Shown here: positions 53,206 through 63,421 of the stretch, piece by piece
Numbering within the stretch: position 1 is the stretch's first letter
Layout of the letters: every line of letters begins with the position of its first letter
DNA from: Pedinophyceae sp. YPF-701
Taxonomy: Eukaryota; Chlorophyta; Pedinophyceae
DNA: 64,000 nt
Assembly: GCA_916048055.1 (NCBI GenBank)
Contig: CAJZHL010000003.1
Location: forward strand, 1,426,001 to 1,490,000
Reading direction: 5' to 3'
Notes under the pieces: model-generated
What the model was told of the DNA's origin: nothing
What the model saw: the letters and a program-made list of their open reading frames with translations, nothing else
Database searches by the model: none
Made by a program: the position numbers and the translations under genes

Positions 53206-55942
53206 ATGCTGCAGACCGCCGCACCTGTACGCTGGGTGGTATTGCGGCCTGAGCTTCCGCGCGCGGAGCCTCGTCCTTCTTGGCAACGCAGGCAGCCGTG
53301 GACCGCGGAGCAGGACGCCGCGCTCATCAAGCTCGTGGCCCAGTATGGCAAGAAGAACTGGAACACCATTTCCGAGTGCCTGAACAAGCAGGGCTTCGTC
53401 GAGAACGGAAAGCCTGTCGTCCGTGATGCGAAGTCATGCAGGTTGGCTCCCCGCGCAACGTCGCGCGGCCGCGATGTGCACTCTGCCTCGCACAAGCCCC
53501 AGCCAACACATCGCCAGGCGCCGGCGCCCGGTGCCTGCACGCGCTGCTGATGTGCGCTCTGGACGTGTCCTGCGTGAGGCTGTGTAGCGGAGTGCATGAA
53601 CGTTCTTTTCGAGCGCTCGGAGGGGCGTGACTGGCGCAAGGTGAGGTGGACATGCTCAACCCGCCGCGAACTGGCCTGCAGGCTCCGCTGGTGCAACCAG
53701 CTGGACCCGTCCATCAACAAGGAGCCATTCACGGACGAGGAGAACCGATGTATCGCGGAGAAGCACCGTATGTTCGGCAACCGTTGGGCCCAAATCGCCT
53801 CCTTCCTGCCTGGCAGGACTGATAATGCGGGTGAGCGCCTGCCACGCAACCTGCGACGGAGACTCTCGCGCCCCGCGCCCCGCGGCCCCCGCAACACGCC
53901 GCCCCGACACGCAACGGCTGCTGTGCAGTGAAGAACCAGTGGAACTGCAAGATCAAGAAGATGCTCGGACATGACAGCAGGCGGCAGTCCAACGCCGAGT
54001 CGGAGTACTCGGTGGGAACGTCCGCCGGCTTCGAGGAGACGTACCAGGATGACCAACCGGGCTGGGGCAACGTGAGCGCCCGCCACAGTGACTCCGTTGC
54101 CGCGCAACATTCCCGGTTCAGACACGCAGCCGAAGCGCCTGCCAACCCCACGGACGCCGACCACGCCCGCATTCGCAGGTGATGCAGGGTGCTGGCAGCA
54201 CGCGAGGCCTCCCGGGGGACCGCCCGGCACCGCAGGACGCGGTCCCTCGGCAGCCGAACCAGCAGGACTACCAGGACTACGTGCAGAAAGGGCTGCGGGA
54301 GCTCGAAGCGATGCTGGACCAGGACCGCGACGAAACACTGCGGTCGCAGAACGGCATCGATGCCAGCCTGCAGCCGATCGTCCCGAGTCTCGACTCTGAG
54401 GGCCTGGGGCTCTCGGACGCTGATCTCGAGCAGCTGGAAAACAGCATCGACGGCGGCAGCAGTGGCGGCTACGAGGCCGGCCGACAGCGCGCCCCCGGGA
54501 GTGCTGGGAACGGCCGACAGGGGAGGGCGGGCGTTTTCTCGGACGGGGCCCGGTCTGACATGTACCGCAACAGACCGGTCGCTGGCGGGTCGGGGCATGG
54601 GCACAAGCGAGCGTGGCAGGAAGCCGTGCGCTTCCAGGTGCACGACCTCCTCATCAAGCCCTTCGGACCCGTTCGCAAAGCCGCCACCGCGCCCGACCAC
54701 CACCGCGAGAACTCCGCGAACGAGAGGGGGGAGCGGCAGCAGCTTGGCTCCATCCAGGAGTTCGTGTCGTGGCCTTCCGGGGACGTGCCGGAGCCAGAAC
54801 AGCCCCGGAAGCGGCAGACGCGCCCAGCGGACGAGCTCGCCATGCAGGCTCGGGTCAACGCGCAGTCGGACGGCGCTGTGCCACAAAGTGGAACCTCGGC
54901 GCGCGGCATGACGGCGGCAGGGGCGATACACGCCCAGAACGTCTTCGACCTCATCGGCGGCCCGGAGTGGGCCGAGGATGCCTTCAAGCAGGAGCCACTG
55001 CCGCAGCGCACGTCTTCTGGCGACGGGCCGGGGGGTCAAATGAGGGCACAAGGCGCGGTGAACCCCGCGCCCTCGAACGACGGTTCCTGGCAAACTGGGG
55101 CGCGGTTTGGGTCGGACCCGGCGCAGCTCGCAAATGTGGAACCGCCGCAGTGGCGCATGGCGGGAGCAGAGCCGCCCGCGGATGCGCAAGGGGGGCCACC
55201 TGGGCAAGCAGAACAACAAGCAGGACGCCGGGACCTGCAGCCACCTGCTTGGCCAGCCTCAGCACCGGACAGGGGCTGGGGGGGGCAGATGCAGGGGGTC
55301 GCGGCGTCCCAGGGATGGGCGCCTCCCGTGTCGGGCTCTCCCAGCGCGTCCATGGAGCAGCCGGGTCCTGGGCAGGGGTTCTACCGCGGCATGGAGCACG
55401 GGTACGGTCAAGGAGCGACGGGCAGCCGTGACGCCTTCACGATCCCCGCGGCGGTCATGGCGAGCCTGTTCCAGCAAGACGTGCCCCCTGCGGTGGTCCA
55501 GAAGATCATGCGCGCCGCTGCTGCAGAACAGAGCGCACGACAGGCTCAGAGGCAGGCTCAGCGCGACCTCTACATGGCCGCGGCATCGTACGGGCTCTTC
55601 GATATGAATGCGATCGGTGGAGCGGGCAGCTTCGTGCCGGACGCCAACCAGAGGGAATTCCAACAACAACAGCAACAGGCGTCCAATTCCTGGGGAGACT
55701 GGCAGCGCATGGCACCGTCTAGCGGACAGATGTGGAACCCGCAGGTTGAGCCGCCTGTGCAGATGTCGTACGACGGCGCGCCTATCTCCTGCCGGCCCAA
55801 CGAGGGACACGTGCCCCCGCCCCCAAACATCATGTACGACCCATCGTTCTACTCGAATGAGGGCCTCGACCGGTCGCCGCCGTTCGAGACGCAGAACTGG
55901 GACGGCCTCGGCCACCAGTCCGGCGTTGCCGAAAGGAAGTGA
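53206..55942 (+). CDS. R2R3-MYB transcription factor with long disordered tail
   Basis: Four exons: 53206-53441, 53682-53830, 53929-54071, 54179-55942; 763 residues. R2 starts near residue 31 (PWTAEQDAALIKLVAQYG, KKNWNTISECL) and ends SCRLRWCNQLDP. R3 reads PFTDEENRCIAEKHRMFGNR, WAQIASFLPGRTDNAVKNQW. The SCRLRWCNQL and GRTDNAVKN motifs are typical of plant R2R3-MYBs. Between helices 2 and 3 of R2 there is an unusual extra stretch (NKQGFVENGKPVVRDAK) replacing the short GRxxK turn. The 600-residue tail is Gln/Gly/Pro-rich, apparently disordered, with an EEFVSW-like island at about 355. Start uncertain; 53206 is the Met nearest the domain. Nuclear DNA-binding role by family; targets unknown. 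Confidence 0.86.
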
Positions 55943-56373
55943 CGCAATCGTGGGCCATGTAATTCGCAGTTGCAGTGGCAAGAGCATGCCCGCACTGTAC
56001 GGCCCACATGCACAGCCACACGAGAAGCGCCGGCCACGATGAGCATCCTCGCGGTCGGGGGATGCCTGTAGGCCAGCGAACATCCAGAGCGAAGTACGAA
56101 CAAACAAACCGTGTTGTCAGATCTGTCGAGGCCGGATGGTAGGGGAGGCCATTCTGCTCCTTCGGGAGTCTCGCAGTCTTCCCGAGCGTGCAATTGCGGC
56201 AGCATCGACACTGAAGGTGTGGAAGGTACCGGGCGGTCGCCTGCTGCAGCCTGGTGGCGCGGAAGCAGCCAGCACCAAACAGTTCGAAGGCGCGTCGCTT
56301 GCTCTGTCGTGCAGTCGCGTGAGCTTCGACTACGATGTTTCGCCGCGCATCATGACGGCGACGACAGGTCACA
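55943..56373. other. Convergent spacer, MYB / FEX
   Basis: 430 bp holding both 3' UTRs. A TGTAA string, the green-algal poly(A) signal, occurs 15 bp after the MYB stop (about 55957), but it is not seen consistently after other genes here. Confidence 0.4.
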
Positions 56374-58124
56374 TCACAGGAAGGAGAAGAGGTATTTCAA
56401 CGACAGGACCACGATCGTGCCGAGACTCTTGATGAGCGATGTGCCGGAGATCGATCCAAGCTCGAAGAAGAAGTTGCCAGCAACCAGCGCTGTTGTCAGA
56501 CTCAGCAGGAGATATCGCATGCCACCGCCCTTCTTCCCGCCGGCTTGCCGCCCTTGCCTCATGGCCTGCAAGGACATCGCGGTGATATGCATGATGTACC
56601 TCGCACCATGCCAAAGGGTCGATCACGAACGTCGCGCCTGAGCACATGGACAACACGGCGCAGACGCTTGCCTGAACCTCGGTCAAGAGTGTGCTGACTG
56701 TGCTCAGGCTGCCGCAGAACCCGATTGCGATTGCACTGAGAATGATTCGCTCCTCGGCTGGAATGACGTTGGAGCCGACGACGGCGGACGCGAGCGCGCC
56801 GAAGCAGAGGCAGGCCACAGACGTTGCGACGATGTTTGCCGTGAACGTGCCCCATGGGATCCGACCTGCGGGCGGGTGTCCCACGAGGCGCATGTCAGAG
56901 CAGGACCTGCATGTGAGGAGTCATCACGTGCGAGCGTCTCGCGATGCCCCACCTGCTTTGTTGCTTGACGCCAGCCGCCATCGAATCATGGCACCGATGG
57001 GCGCGAAAATCAGCGACCAAGCCCACAAGCGGCCCGTGGGGTCAGCGGGCTTCGACCCGTTCAGCACGCACACGCACTCCCACAGGGCCAACGCGAGGGC
57101 GGGGCCGGCAAACACGACCACGCCGTCAAACTGGCCGTGCGATGCGCCCGATGCTCCCGGGAGGTCTTGGCTCCTGCCGCCTGCGGGGAACGTTGCACTC
57201 TCAGGGCACAGCACGGATCAGGTACACCATTGAATCGTTGCGTGACAGGGCGAATTGGAGTAACGAGCAGTCAATGGTGATGCATGTGTCCTCACCTGCA
57301 GGTGCCGTCGCGACCGGTCTGACTTCCGGCACGGTCCGAATGCCCGCGCGGTCGCTGGTGGCCGGGAGCAGCTGCGCAATCTTCCTGCCCAGCGCAAGGA
57401 ACAAATAAGGTGCGCAAACGCCGGCGCCCTGCAACATTTGGGTGCAACACATGCGGTGAACGCGCGACGCAACGCATTGGGCGCCCACTTCAATGTCGGC
57501 ACACCGACGAGGCGTACGTGTCCGCACGGGAGCTACCTGCGCAAGGAAGACCTCCCCGAGGCCTTCGAGGAAGCTCCATGTGTTTCCGTGGATTGCGATG
57601 ATCAGGCCGGCCTGCCACGCAGCGAACGTTGTCAGCGAACCGCACAGGCCGATGCGGAGCCCAGTCATCAGCGGCCGCGTTGCGGAATCCGGCAATACTC
57701 CGTTTTTGCGGACATGCTGGTTGGCCAGGAGGCCCATGAGGAGGCACCCAAGCAAGTTGGCCGGAAGCCCGATTTCCGCTCCGAAAGTCGGAATGCTAGC
57801 AAGCTCTGATACCAGAAGGCGTAGAGCGCATCCGACCTGCGCCATCAACGCGACGTAGACCGCCTCTCTGGCGCACATCCCCACATCAAAGCCGAATTCG
57901 TCCTTTGCTGCGGTGTCCAGAGGGCGAGCACCGGCGCTGGCCGCGGAGCTCGCGTGGGCGAGCGCAATGCGGTCGGAGGATCGCGTGTCGAAGACGAATC
58001 GCTGTCCCGTCAATCCTGCCGGCCGGCAGCTTCTGGGGCTCCATGTCACCACCGGCCTGGACCCTCGCGTAGCAAAGCGCATTGCTTTGATAGCCGGGTG
58101 GGGCAATGTCCTTGGTGCCTCCAT
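56374..58124 (-). CDS. FEX: Two-domain fluoride exporter (FEX / CrcB family)
   Basis: Plasma-membrane fluoride channel of eukaryotes built from two fused CrcB/Fluc domains. Five exons: 58124-57537, 57428-57296, 57180-56953, 56865-56672, 56565-56374; 444 residues. Domain 1 has LRLLVSELASIPTFGAEIG, PANLLGCLLMG and GLCGSLTTFAAW. Domain 2 has GAMIRWRLAS, IPWGTFTANIVAT and GFCGSLSTVSTLL. In domain 2 the TTF signature is altered to STV, so the conserved pore phenylalanine is retained only in domain 1; single-functional-pore FEX proteins are known. The intron after 56672 is GC-AG (CAG|GCAAGC). An Arg/Ser-rich N-terminal 70-residue extension precedes domain 1; the start Met is the first in frame. Confidence 0.9.
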
Positions 58125-58674
58125 CGCCCCAGCTCGTCGACGGGGGCGCCAGCCGGCGAGCGATACCGCGTGCGAGAAGCAGGCTGCCAGGAGGTGCTCT
58201 CAGCAACCAGGCTTTCACCCGCGTTCTGAGAGAAGTCGCTTCTGCGGCCCTACTTGTGGGCGGGTGCTGCGGGTGCGTCGCGCAACAGCCGCCGACGTCC
58301 CTCACGCGCCTGGGAAGGGACAAGCTCCTGCTAGCCAACTTGTTTCCCGTCCTGTGCGCACGCCCGAAACAAACGCCCCGCCTGGCTCGTTCGGCTTCCG
58401 AGACCGTGCACATATGTGCGCGATACGCGCGTCCGGGGCCCCTCTGTGCGCGCCGAACAGCGGCTGCCGGCACGGTCGGACGCTCGCTGCGGCGCACTTC
58501 CCTGCGTCCGACGGCGTCGTTCGGCGTTCGCCGCCGCGCGACATGTGCGGCAGCGACTCACGGCTTGGTTCCAGATCGACCAGCACACGAAATCCTGAAG
58601 CTCGCGGGAATCGAGCTCGCATTGCCTAAGCCGACCTGCACCACCAGCGCCGACTGCACGAGCAAACTGCAAAG
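58125..58674. other. Divergent promoter region, FEX / tRNA-binding protein
   Basis: 550 bp between two head-to-head genes. No gene or clear motif seen. Confidence 0.45.
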
Positions 58675-59815
58675 ATGCTCGCGGCGGCCACCAGGACGCC
58701 TACCGCGCTCGCAGCGCAGTGCATCAGAAAGCCGGCCCCCGTGGCTCGCTGGTTGGGCTTCTCCGGCAGTGCGGCGGTCCCGTGCGGTCCGGAGCTGAGC
58801 ACCGCGCTGCGTCTGCAGACGGCGTCGCCTGCCGCGACCTTCAGGGCCGCGATGCTCGTGCGATCTGCGGCGTCGTCCGAGGGTGCGTCCGTCTGACGCG
58901 CATCGTCCCCGCAAACGGCCGTTCCAACCAACGCAGATGGATGAGGCAGGGCTAGCCGACGAGCCGCGTGTCGTGACCAGCAGGGCCGCTCCAGCGCCGC
59001 GATGGCTCCAGACTGCGGTAGCCGGTCCCGCAAGACCATCGACCCGTCATCTCTGTCCCGCAGTCGCCGCGGAGCCGGTGGAGCAGTTCTTGGACATCAG
59101 GGTGGGGAAGATCATCGAGGTCGCGGAGCACCCCGATGCTGACTCCCTCTACGTCGAGAAGATCGACCTTGGGGAGGAGGACGGGCCGCGGACCATCGTC
59201 TCTGGGCTGAAGGAGTTTGTGGCGCAGGAGGACCTCAAGGTGCGACCCTCAAGGGGCGGGGCGAGTGCCGGCTCGCGAGCGTCGCCGTCGCGGGACAGGT
59301 GGTCGCGAGCTTCGCACGCCAGCTTCTCGCGCGTGTGCGTCCTCAGCGGCGTGAGGCGGTGTGCCCGTCGTCATGTGCGCAGGACCGCATGGTCATCGTG
59401 CTCGCGAACCTCAAGGCGCGCAACATGCGCGGGATCAAGTCGCACGGCATGGTCCTCTGCGCATCAAACGACGCCCACGACCAGGTCGAGCCTCTGCTGC
59501 CGCCGGCCGAGGCGGCGATTGGCGAGCGGTGCTGGTTTGGCGAGGCCGCCGAGCAGGAGGAGCCGGCGAAAGAAAACCGCGTACAGGTGCGCTTTCTCGG
59601 CAACAAAGATTTCGCCGCCGGCCATGGCTTCCGCTCCGCCGGTTCCCGACCGTCGTGCGCACCGCGGTTGGCTGCAGAAGAAGAAGTACTGGGAGACCGT
59701 CCAGCCCGACCTGAAGACGTCCGGCGAGTGCGTCGCTACTTACAAGGGGGAGACGATGATGACGTCGGCGGGTGCAGTGAAGGCTCCGTCGCTGAGCTCA
59801 GCGTCCATTTCGTGA
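58675..59815 (+). CDS. Organelle-targeted tRNA-binding OB-fold protein (EMAPII/Trbp111-like)
   Basis: Four exons: 58675-58882, 59064-59239, 59383-59586, 59678-59815; 241 residues. Exon 1 is an Ala/Arg/Thr-rich organellar presequence ([20 protein letters not shown]). The tRNA-binding domain follows: [59 protein letters not shown] and VLCASN. The C-terminal EMAPII-like extension [24 protein letters not shown] matches AIMP1 and plant MetRS-beta-like proteins. It is likely a structure-specific tRNA chaperone in plastid or mitochondrion; which one is not decided by the sequence. Confidence 0.87.
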
Positions 59816-60147
59816 TGACCCGCTGCCCGCACCCATGTGACGCGCGCTGGTGGCTCGCAACGTCCCCGTATCAAGCGCGTCTCGCATGCAGCGCTCGAGC
59901 AGGGCGAGGCTCGCAGTATTGCGCCGGTTGCTCCGTTGCCGGCTATCCGTTCCGGGGTCAGGCCACTGAGGTCCAGGACGACCGGTCGGGGCACTCCGCC
60001 GACCAGCCACGTACGGTGCCACGCCCCGGTGCGCACGAACTGAATGGATTATCCAGCATCGTACAAGAGGCAGATTCCGTGCCTCTGCCCCACGCGTGCT
60101 CTCGTGCAAGCGGCTTCCAGCGCAGCCTCGAACTTTGTGCCGTCACC
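59816..60147. other. Spacer between two plus-strand genes
   Basis: 330 bp. 3' flank of the tRNA-binding protein gene and promoter of the isomerase gene. No gene seen. Confidence 0.4.
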
Positions 60148-61844
60148 ATGCTCGCTTCGCTGCCCTCGAGAACCGTGAAGAAGAGTTTTGCCGGAGCGAC
60201 GACGGGCCCGAGGCGCGCGCGTCCGCTGAGTGTCGCCGTGATGGCGCAGAAGGTCCGTGGCCGAGTTGCATGGCCCTTGGACACGCGATGAGAGCTGTTC
60301 GCTACCAGTGCGATGACGAATTCAGCTATGTCATTTTGCAAGGGGGCCATCGCGTCCATTTGACGGCTCATCCAAGGCGCTGAACGGTCGCCATCGGCCC
60401 CATCAGGTTGCCGTGGCGGCCAGTCGACGCATCGATGGCCGATGAAGCCGTGAGCGCAATCGAGGGATGACACAAACACCGACATAAACCGTTTCGTGCT
60501 GTGTGTGCCCGTGGTCCTGACTGCAGAGCCAGGACGAGCTGAAGAAGGAGGCTGCCTGGAAGGCGGTCGAGTACGTGAAGTCGGGTAAGCTCGATCCATA
60601 CGCGTCTGCGTGTTGCGTAGCTGCCATACAGCTGCTCCGTTTCAGAACGGCCCCGCCGACAGCGGCGGGATGCGAGCGACGCCCAGTGCATCTCTTGCTG
60701 TTCGGTGATTGATTGCGGCCCTCGTGCTCGCGAGTGCCACGGCCAATGAGTCTCCATCGCTGGTGTATTGCAGGCATGGTCGTCGGCCTTGGCACCGGCT
60801 CGACGGCCGCGTTCGCCGTGGACCGCATCGGCGAGCTGCTCAAGAGCGGCGAGCTGACCGACATCGTCGGCGTGCCCACCTCCATCCGGACGTACGAGCA
60901 GGTCCGTCACCGCCCGGGATGCGGCACGTTGGCCGCAGGTTGGCGTACCCAGGCAGCTCGCGAGACACCTGCCGTACGTGCAAATGACTTGCAGGCCAAG
61001 TCTCTCGGCATCCCGCTGGCGACCCTGGACGAGCAGCCGAAGCTCGACGTCGCGATCGACGGTGCTGACGAGGTGGACCCGAACCTCGACGTCGTCAAGG
61101 GCCGTGGGGGTGAGTAATAGTAATGGTGATGGACCTCAAAACTGCGACTCAGAAGTCATGCGCACCGCCTGGACGAACGACAACTGCGCGCACCGCCGTC
61201 TGCAGGTGCTCTGCTGCGGGAGAAGATGGTCGAGATGGCGTCCGACAAGTTCGTCTGCATCGTTGATGACTCGAAGCTCGTGTCTGGTCTTGGGGGGTCG
61301 AAGCTGGCGATGCCCGTTGAGATCGTCCAGTTCTGCTGGAAGTACAGCCTCAACCGTCTGAAGTCGCTGCCCGAGGTAGGGCCAGGCCTGTCAGCAGGCG
61401 TCGTTCACGCCACGACTCACCCGTCGAGATGCCCTACGCTGCGAACACCACGTTCGTCTTTGTCGTCGGTTCTTTCACAACTGACTTGATCTCTGCGATG
61501 TTTCCTGCAGGTTGCTGGCTGCGATGCGAAGCTGCGCATGGAGGGGGACAAGCCGTACGTGACGGACAACGGAAACTACATCGTCGACCTGTACTTCGAG
61601 AACGAGCCGATCAAGGACCCGAACGCTGCTGCCGATGCGATCCTGGCCTGCGAGGTAAGCCGTGCATTGTGGCGGCGATGAGCGGGACCGCTTGGCGATC
61701 GCGCTAGGGCGAGAACGCACTTCTGAACGACCGTGCATTTGTCTGGGTGTGCAGGGCGTCGTGGAGCACGGTCTGTTCATGAACATGGTGAACGTGTGCA
61801 TCATCGCCGGCAAGGAAGGTGTCGAGGTGAAGGAGAGGTCGTGA
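60148..61844 (+). CDS. RPI: Ribose-5-phosphate isomerase A, plastid-targeted
   Basis: Interconverts ribose-5-P and ribulose-5-P in the Calvin and pentose-phosphate cycles. Seven exons: 60148-60252, 60527-60584, 60774-60901, 60995-61109, 61206-61375, 61511-61654, 61755-61844; 269 residues. Exon 1 is a transit peptide ([20 protein letters not shown], ending near SVAVMAQK) with no signal peptide. Active-site motifs: [11 protein letters not shown] phosphate loop, [20 protein letters not shown] with catalytic Glu, and [11 protein letters not shown]. The C-terminus is complete ([19 protein letters not shown]). Exons 1 and 3 end in GTCCG donors. As the plastid copy it links this gene to photosynthetic carbon fixation. 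Confidence 0.92.
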
Positions 61845-61958
61845 CCTGGGCGTCGGGACTGGGGAGTCAATGTGACCGAGCCGTCGAGTGCACTTGGTCA
61901 CCGTCCTTTCCAGAGCAGGTGACGGCGGAGCGTCACGCCCGCTGTACAACAGTCGCGA

Positions 61959-62684
61959 TCACCGACGGCGGGCGCCAGACGCCCCGTGCGGCCGTGCTCT
62001 CCAGAGCGATCGAAATCTGCCTTGCATGTTGACCTCCACCTCGCTGGCTGCACGCACGCCGCCCAGCGCCCGCGCAAGAGCCACGACGAATGCCCGACAG
62101 TCGTTTGTACCGAGCTTCAGGTTGTCGTCAAACGTCTGCTGACACGTGGTTGCCGTCCGGCGAACATGAGCGATCGCTTCGGATTGACTCTGGCAGCTCG
62201 TCTCCACTTCGCAAACTCGCACGCAGCTTTGAGCTCGCGGAACGGACCGAAGCTGCTTGCAGCGGAAATCGCCTGGTACTCTTCCACCCGCCAGCAATGT
62301 CACCGCCGTCGATGGGTGTGTTGGTCGTTGAGGCAGGAAGTCATACGCAAGAATCAGCGACAGCCCCCCTGCGTGTTGAGGCCCCACGCCGTGGCACGAG
62401 CCGCTTCAACTCGCCAAAGCGGTGTGTGCGCGAAAAACCGTCAGCGTGCGAAGCGAAATATGTCGAGCGCTGCGGCCAGGTGTGCCGGACCTGAGGTCGC
62501 CTCCATGGGCTCAGGCCGTGAGATGTCGTCTGCTAGCTCCACGATGAGTACGTAGTGCGACGCATCTCGCGGCCAAAGCTGCGCTGGAACGAAGTCGAAG
62601 CCCACGAGGGGCATCCGCCAAAGCCACAAGCGTGCGACCTGCGTGCCCAACAGCACCCGTCGCTGGATCCAGTCGCGCGCAAAC
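61959..62684 (-). CDS. Possible LRAT/NlpC-P60-like protein, exon structure tentative
   Basis: Protein-like minus-strand stretches: 62684-62490 (FARDWIQRR, VGFDFVPAQLWPRDASHYVL, IVELADDISRPE), about 62280-62180 (YQAISAASSFGPFRELKAAC, EFAKWRRAAR), and about 62130 to 61959 (TFDDNLKLGTNDCRAFVVAL ARALGG). The order His (SHYVLIVE) then Cys (NDCRAFV) resembles the permuted papain-like fold of LRAT and NlpC/P60 relatives (NCEHF motif). The joining introns are weak: one needs a GTCCG donor, another only about 54 bp. The N-terminal exon(s) upstream of 62684 are not identified. It is convergent with the isomerase gene. Function, even enzyme activity, is inference. Confidence 0.4.
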
Positions 62685-63421
62685 TGCGTTGTCCACGGAT
62701 CGAGCTACGGATCAAGGTGTGACATGTGCTTCGCACCTGCCTTCCGTGCCCGCTTTTCACGCCACCTGCAACAGTCTTCTCTGCACGTGGCGAGGCGCGA
62801 CGCGCCCGTGGTGCGAGTGCTGATCTTGCGCCCCAACGCACATGTGTCTCCGGTCTTGTCGCGTCCGTTCTGACGCATGGCCGCGCTCTCGTAGCGAGCG
62901 TGCGGACCCTCCCAAGCGAGCAAGAGCGCGGCGCTTGCCGCAATGGATCCCAGCGCATCCCGGGCGTGATCAGTCCCGGGGGCGATACAACGCTCGAGAC
63001 ATGCACCGCCATGTCGCCAAACGGTGCTCTCGAGCGGGCAGCAGGCCCTCCGTACCTCGCCAAGCTGACCATGCCACGCGCCAGTCAGGGGTTTGCACTC
63101 GCTCACTCCCACCTGGCGCTCTGTGTCACGAGCGGGACGTCGGTCGCGCTCACTTGCGCGTGGCGACAGCGGGGCAGCATTGAGCAACTTCGGGGCGACG
63201 AGCATCTTGCCCGAACACCCTGGGCTGCGTGCAAAGCGCGGTTGGTGCCTTCTAGTGAGCACTGGGAAACGCCTGGCGCCGCAGCGCGCGTCGCGCGGCA
63301 CGAGTTTCGCCAGCAGGATGCTGGATAGTCTGATGGACTGATTGTCAACCTTCGCACATCGCGCGGTGGCGGGTCACCGTGGCCGCAGTGTTCTCGTCTT
63401 CTCAGGCAACACGCGCGTGCC
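62685..63421. other. Spacer, may hold first exons of the minus-strand gene
   Basis: 740 bp between the LRAT-like fragments (-) and the ATG16-like start (+). Long frames are open on both strands, but none is convincing. Confidence 0.35.

Noticed and set aside
62128-62145. A ~10-bp intron (GTGTCAGCAG) in the LRAT-like gene
   Set aside because: Impossible as a spliceosomal intron; a donor about 45 bp earlier was used tentatively instead.
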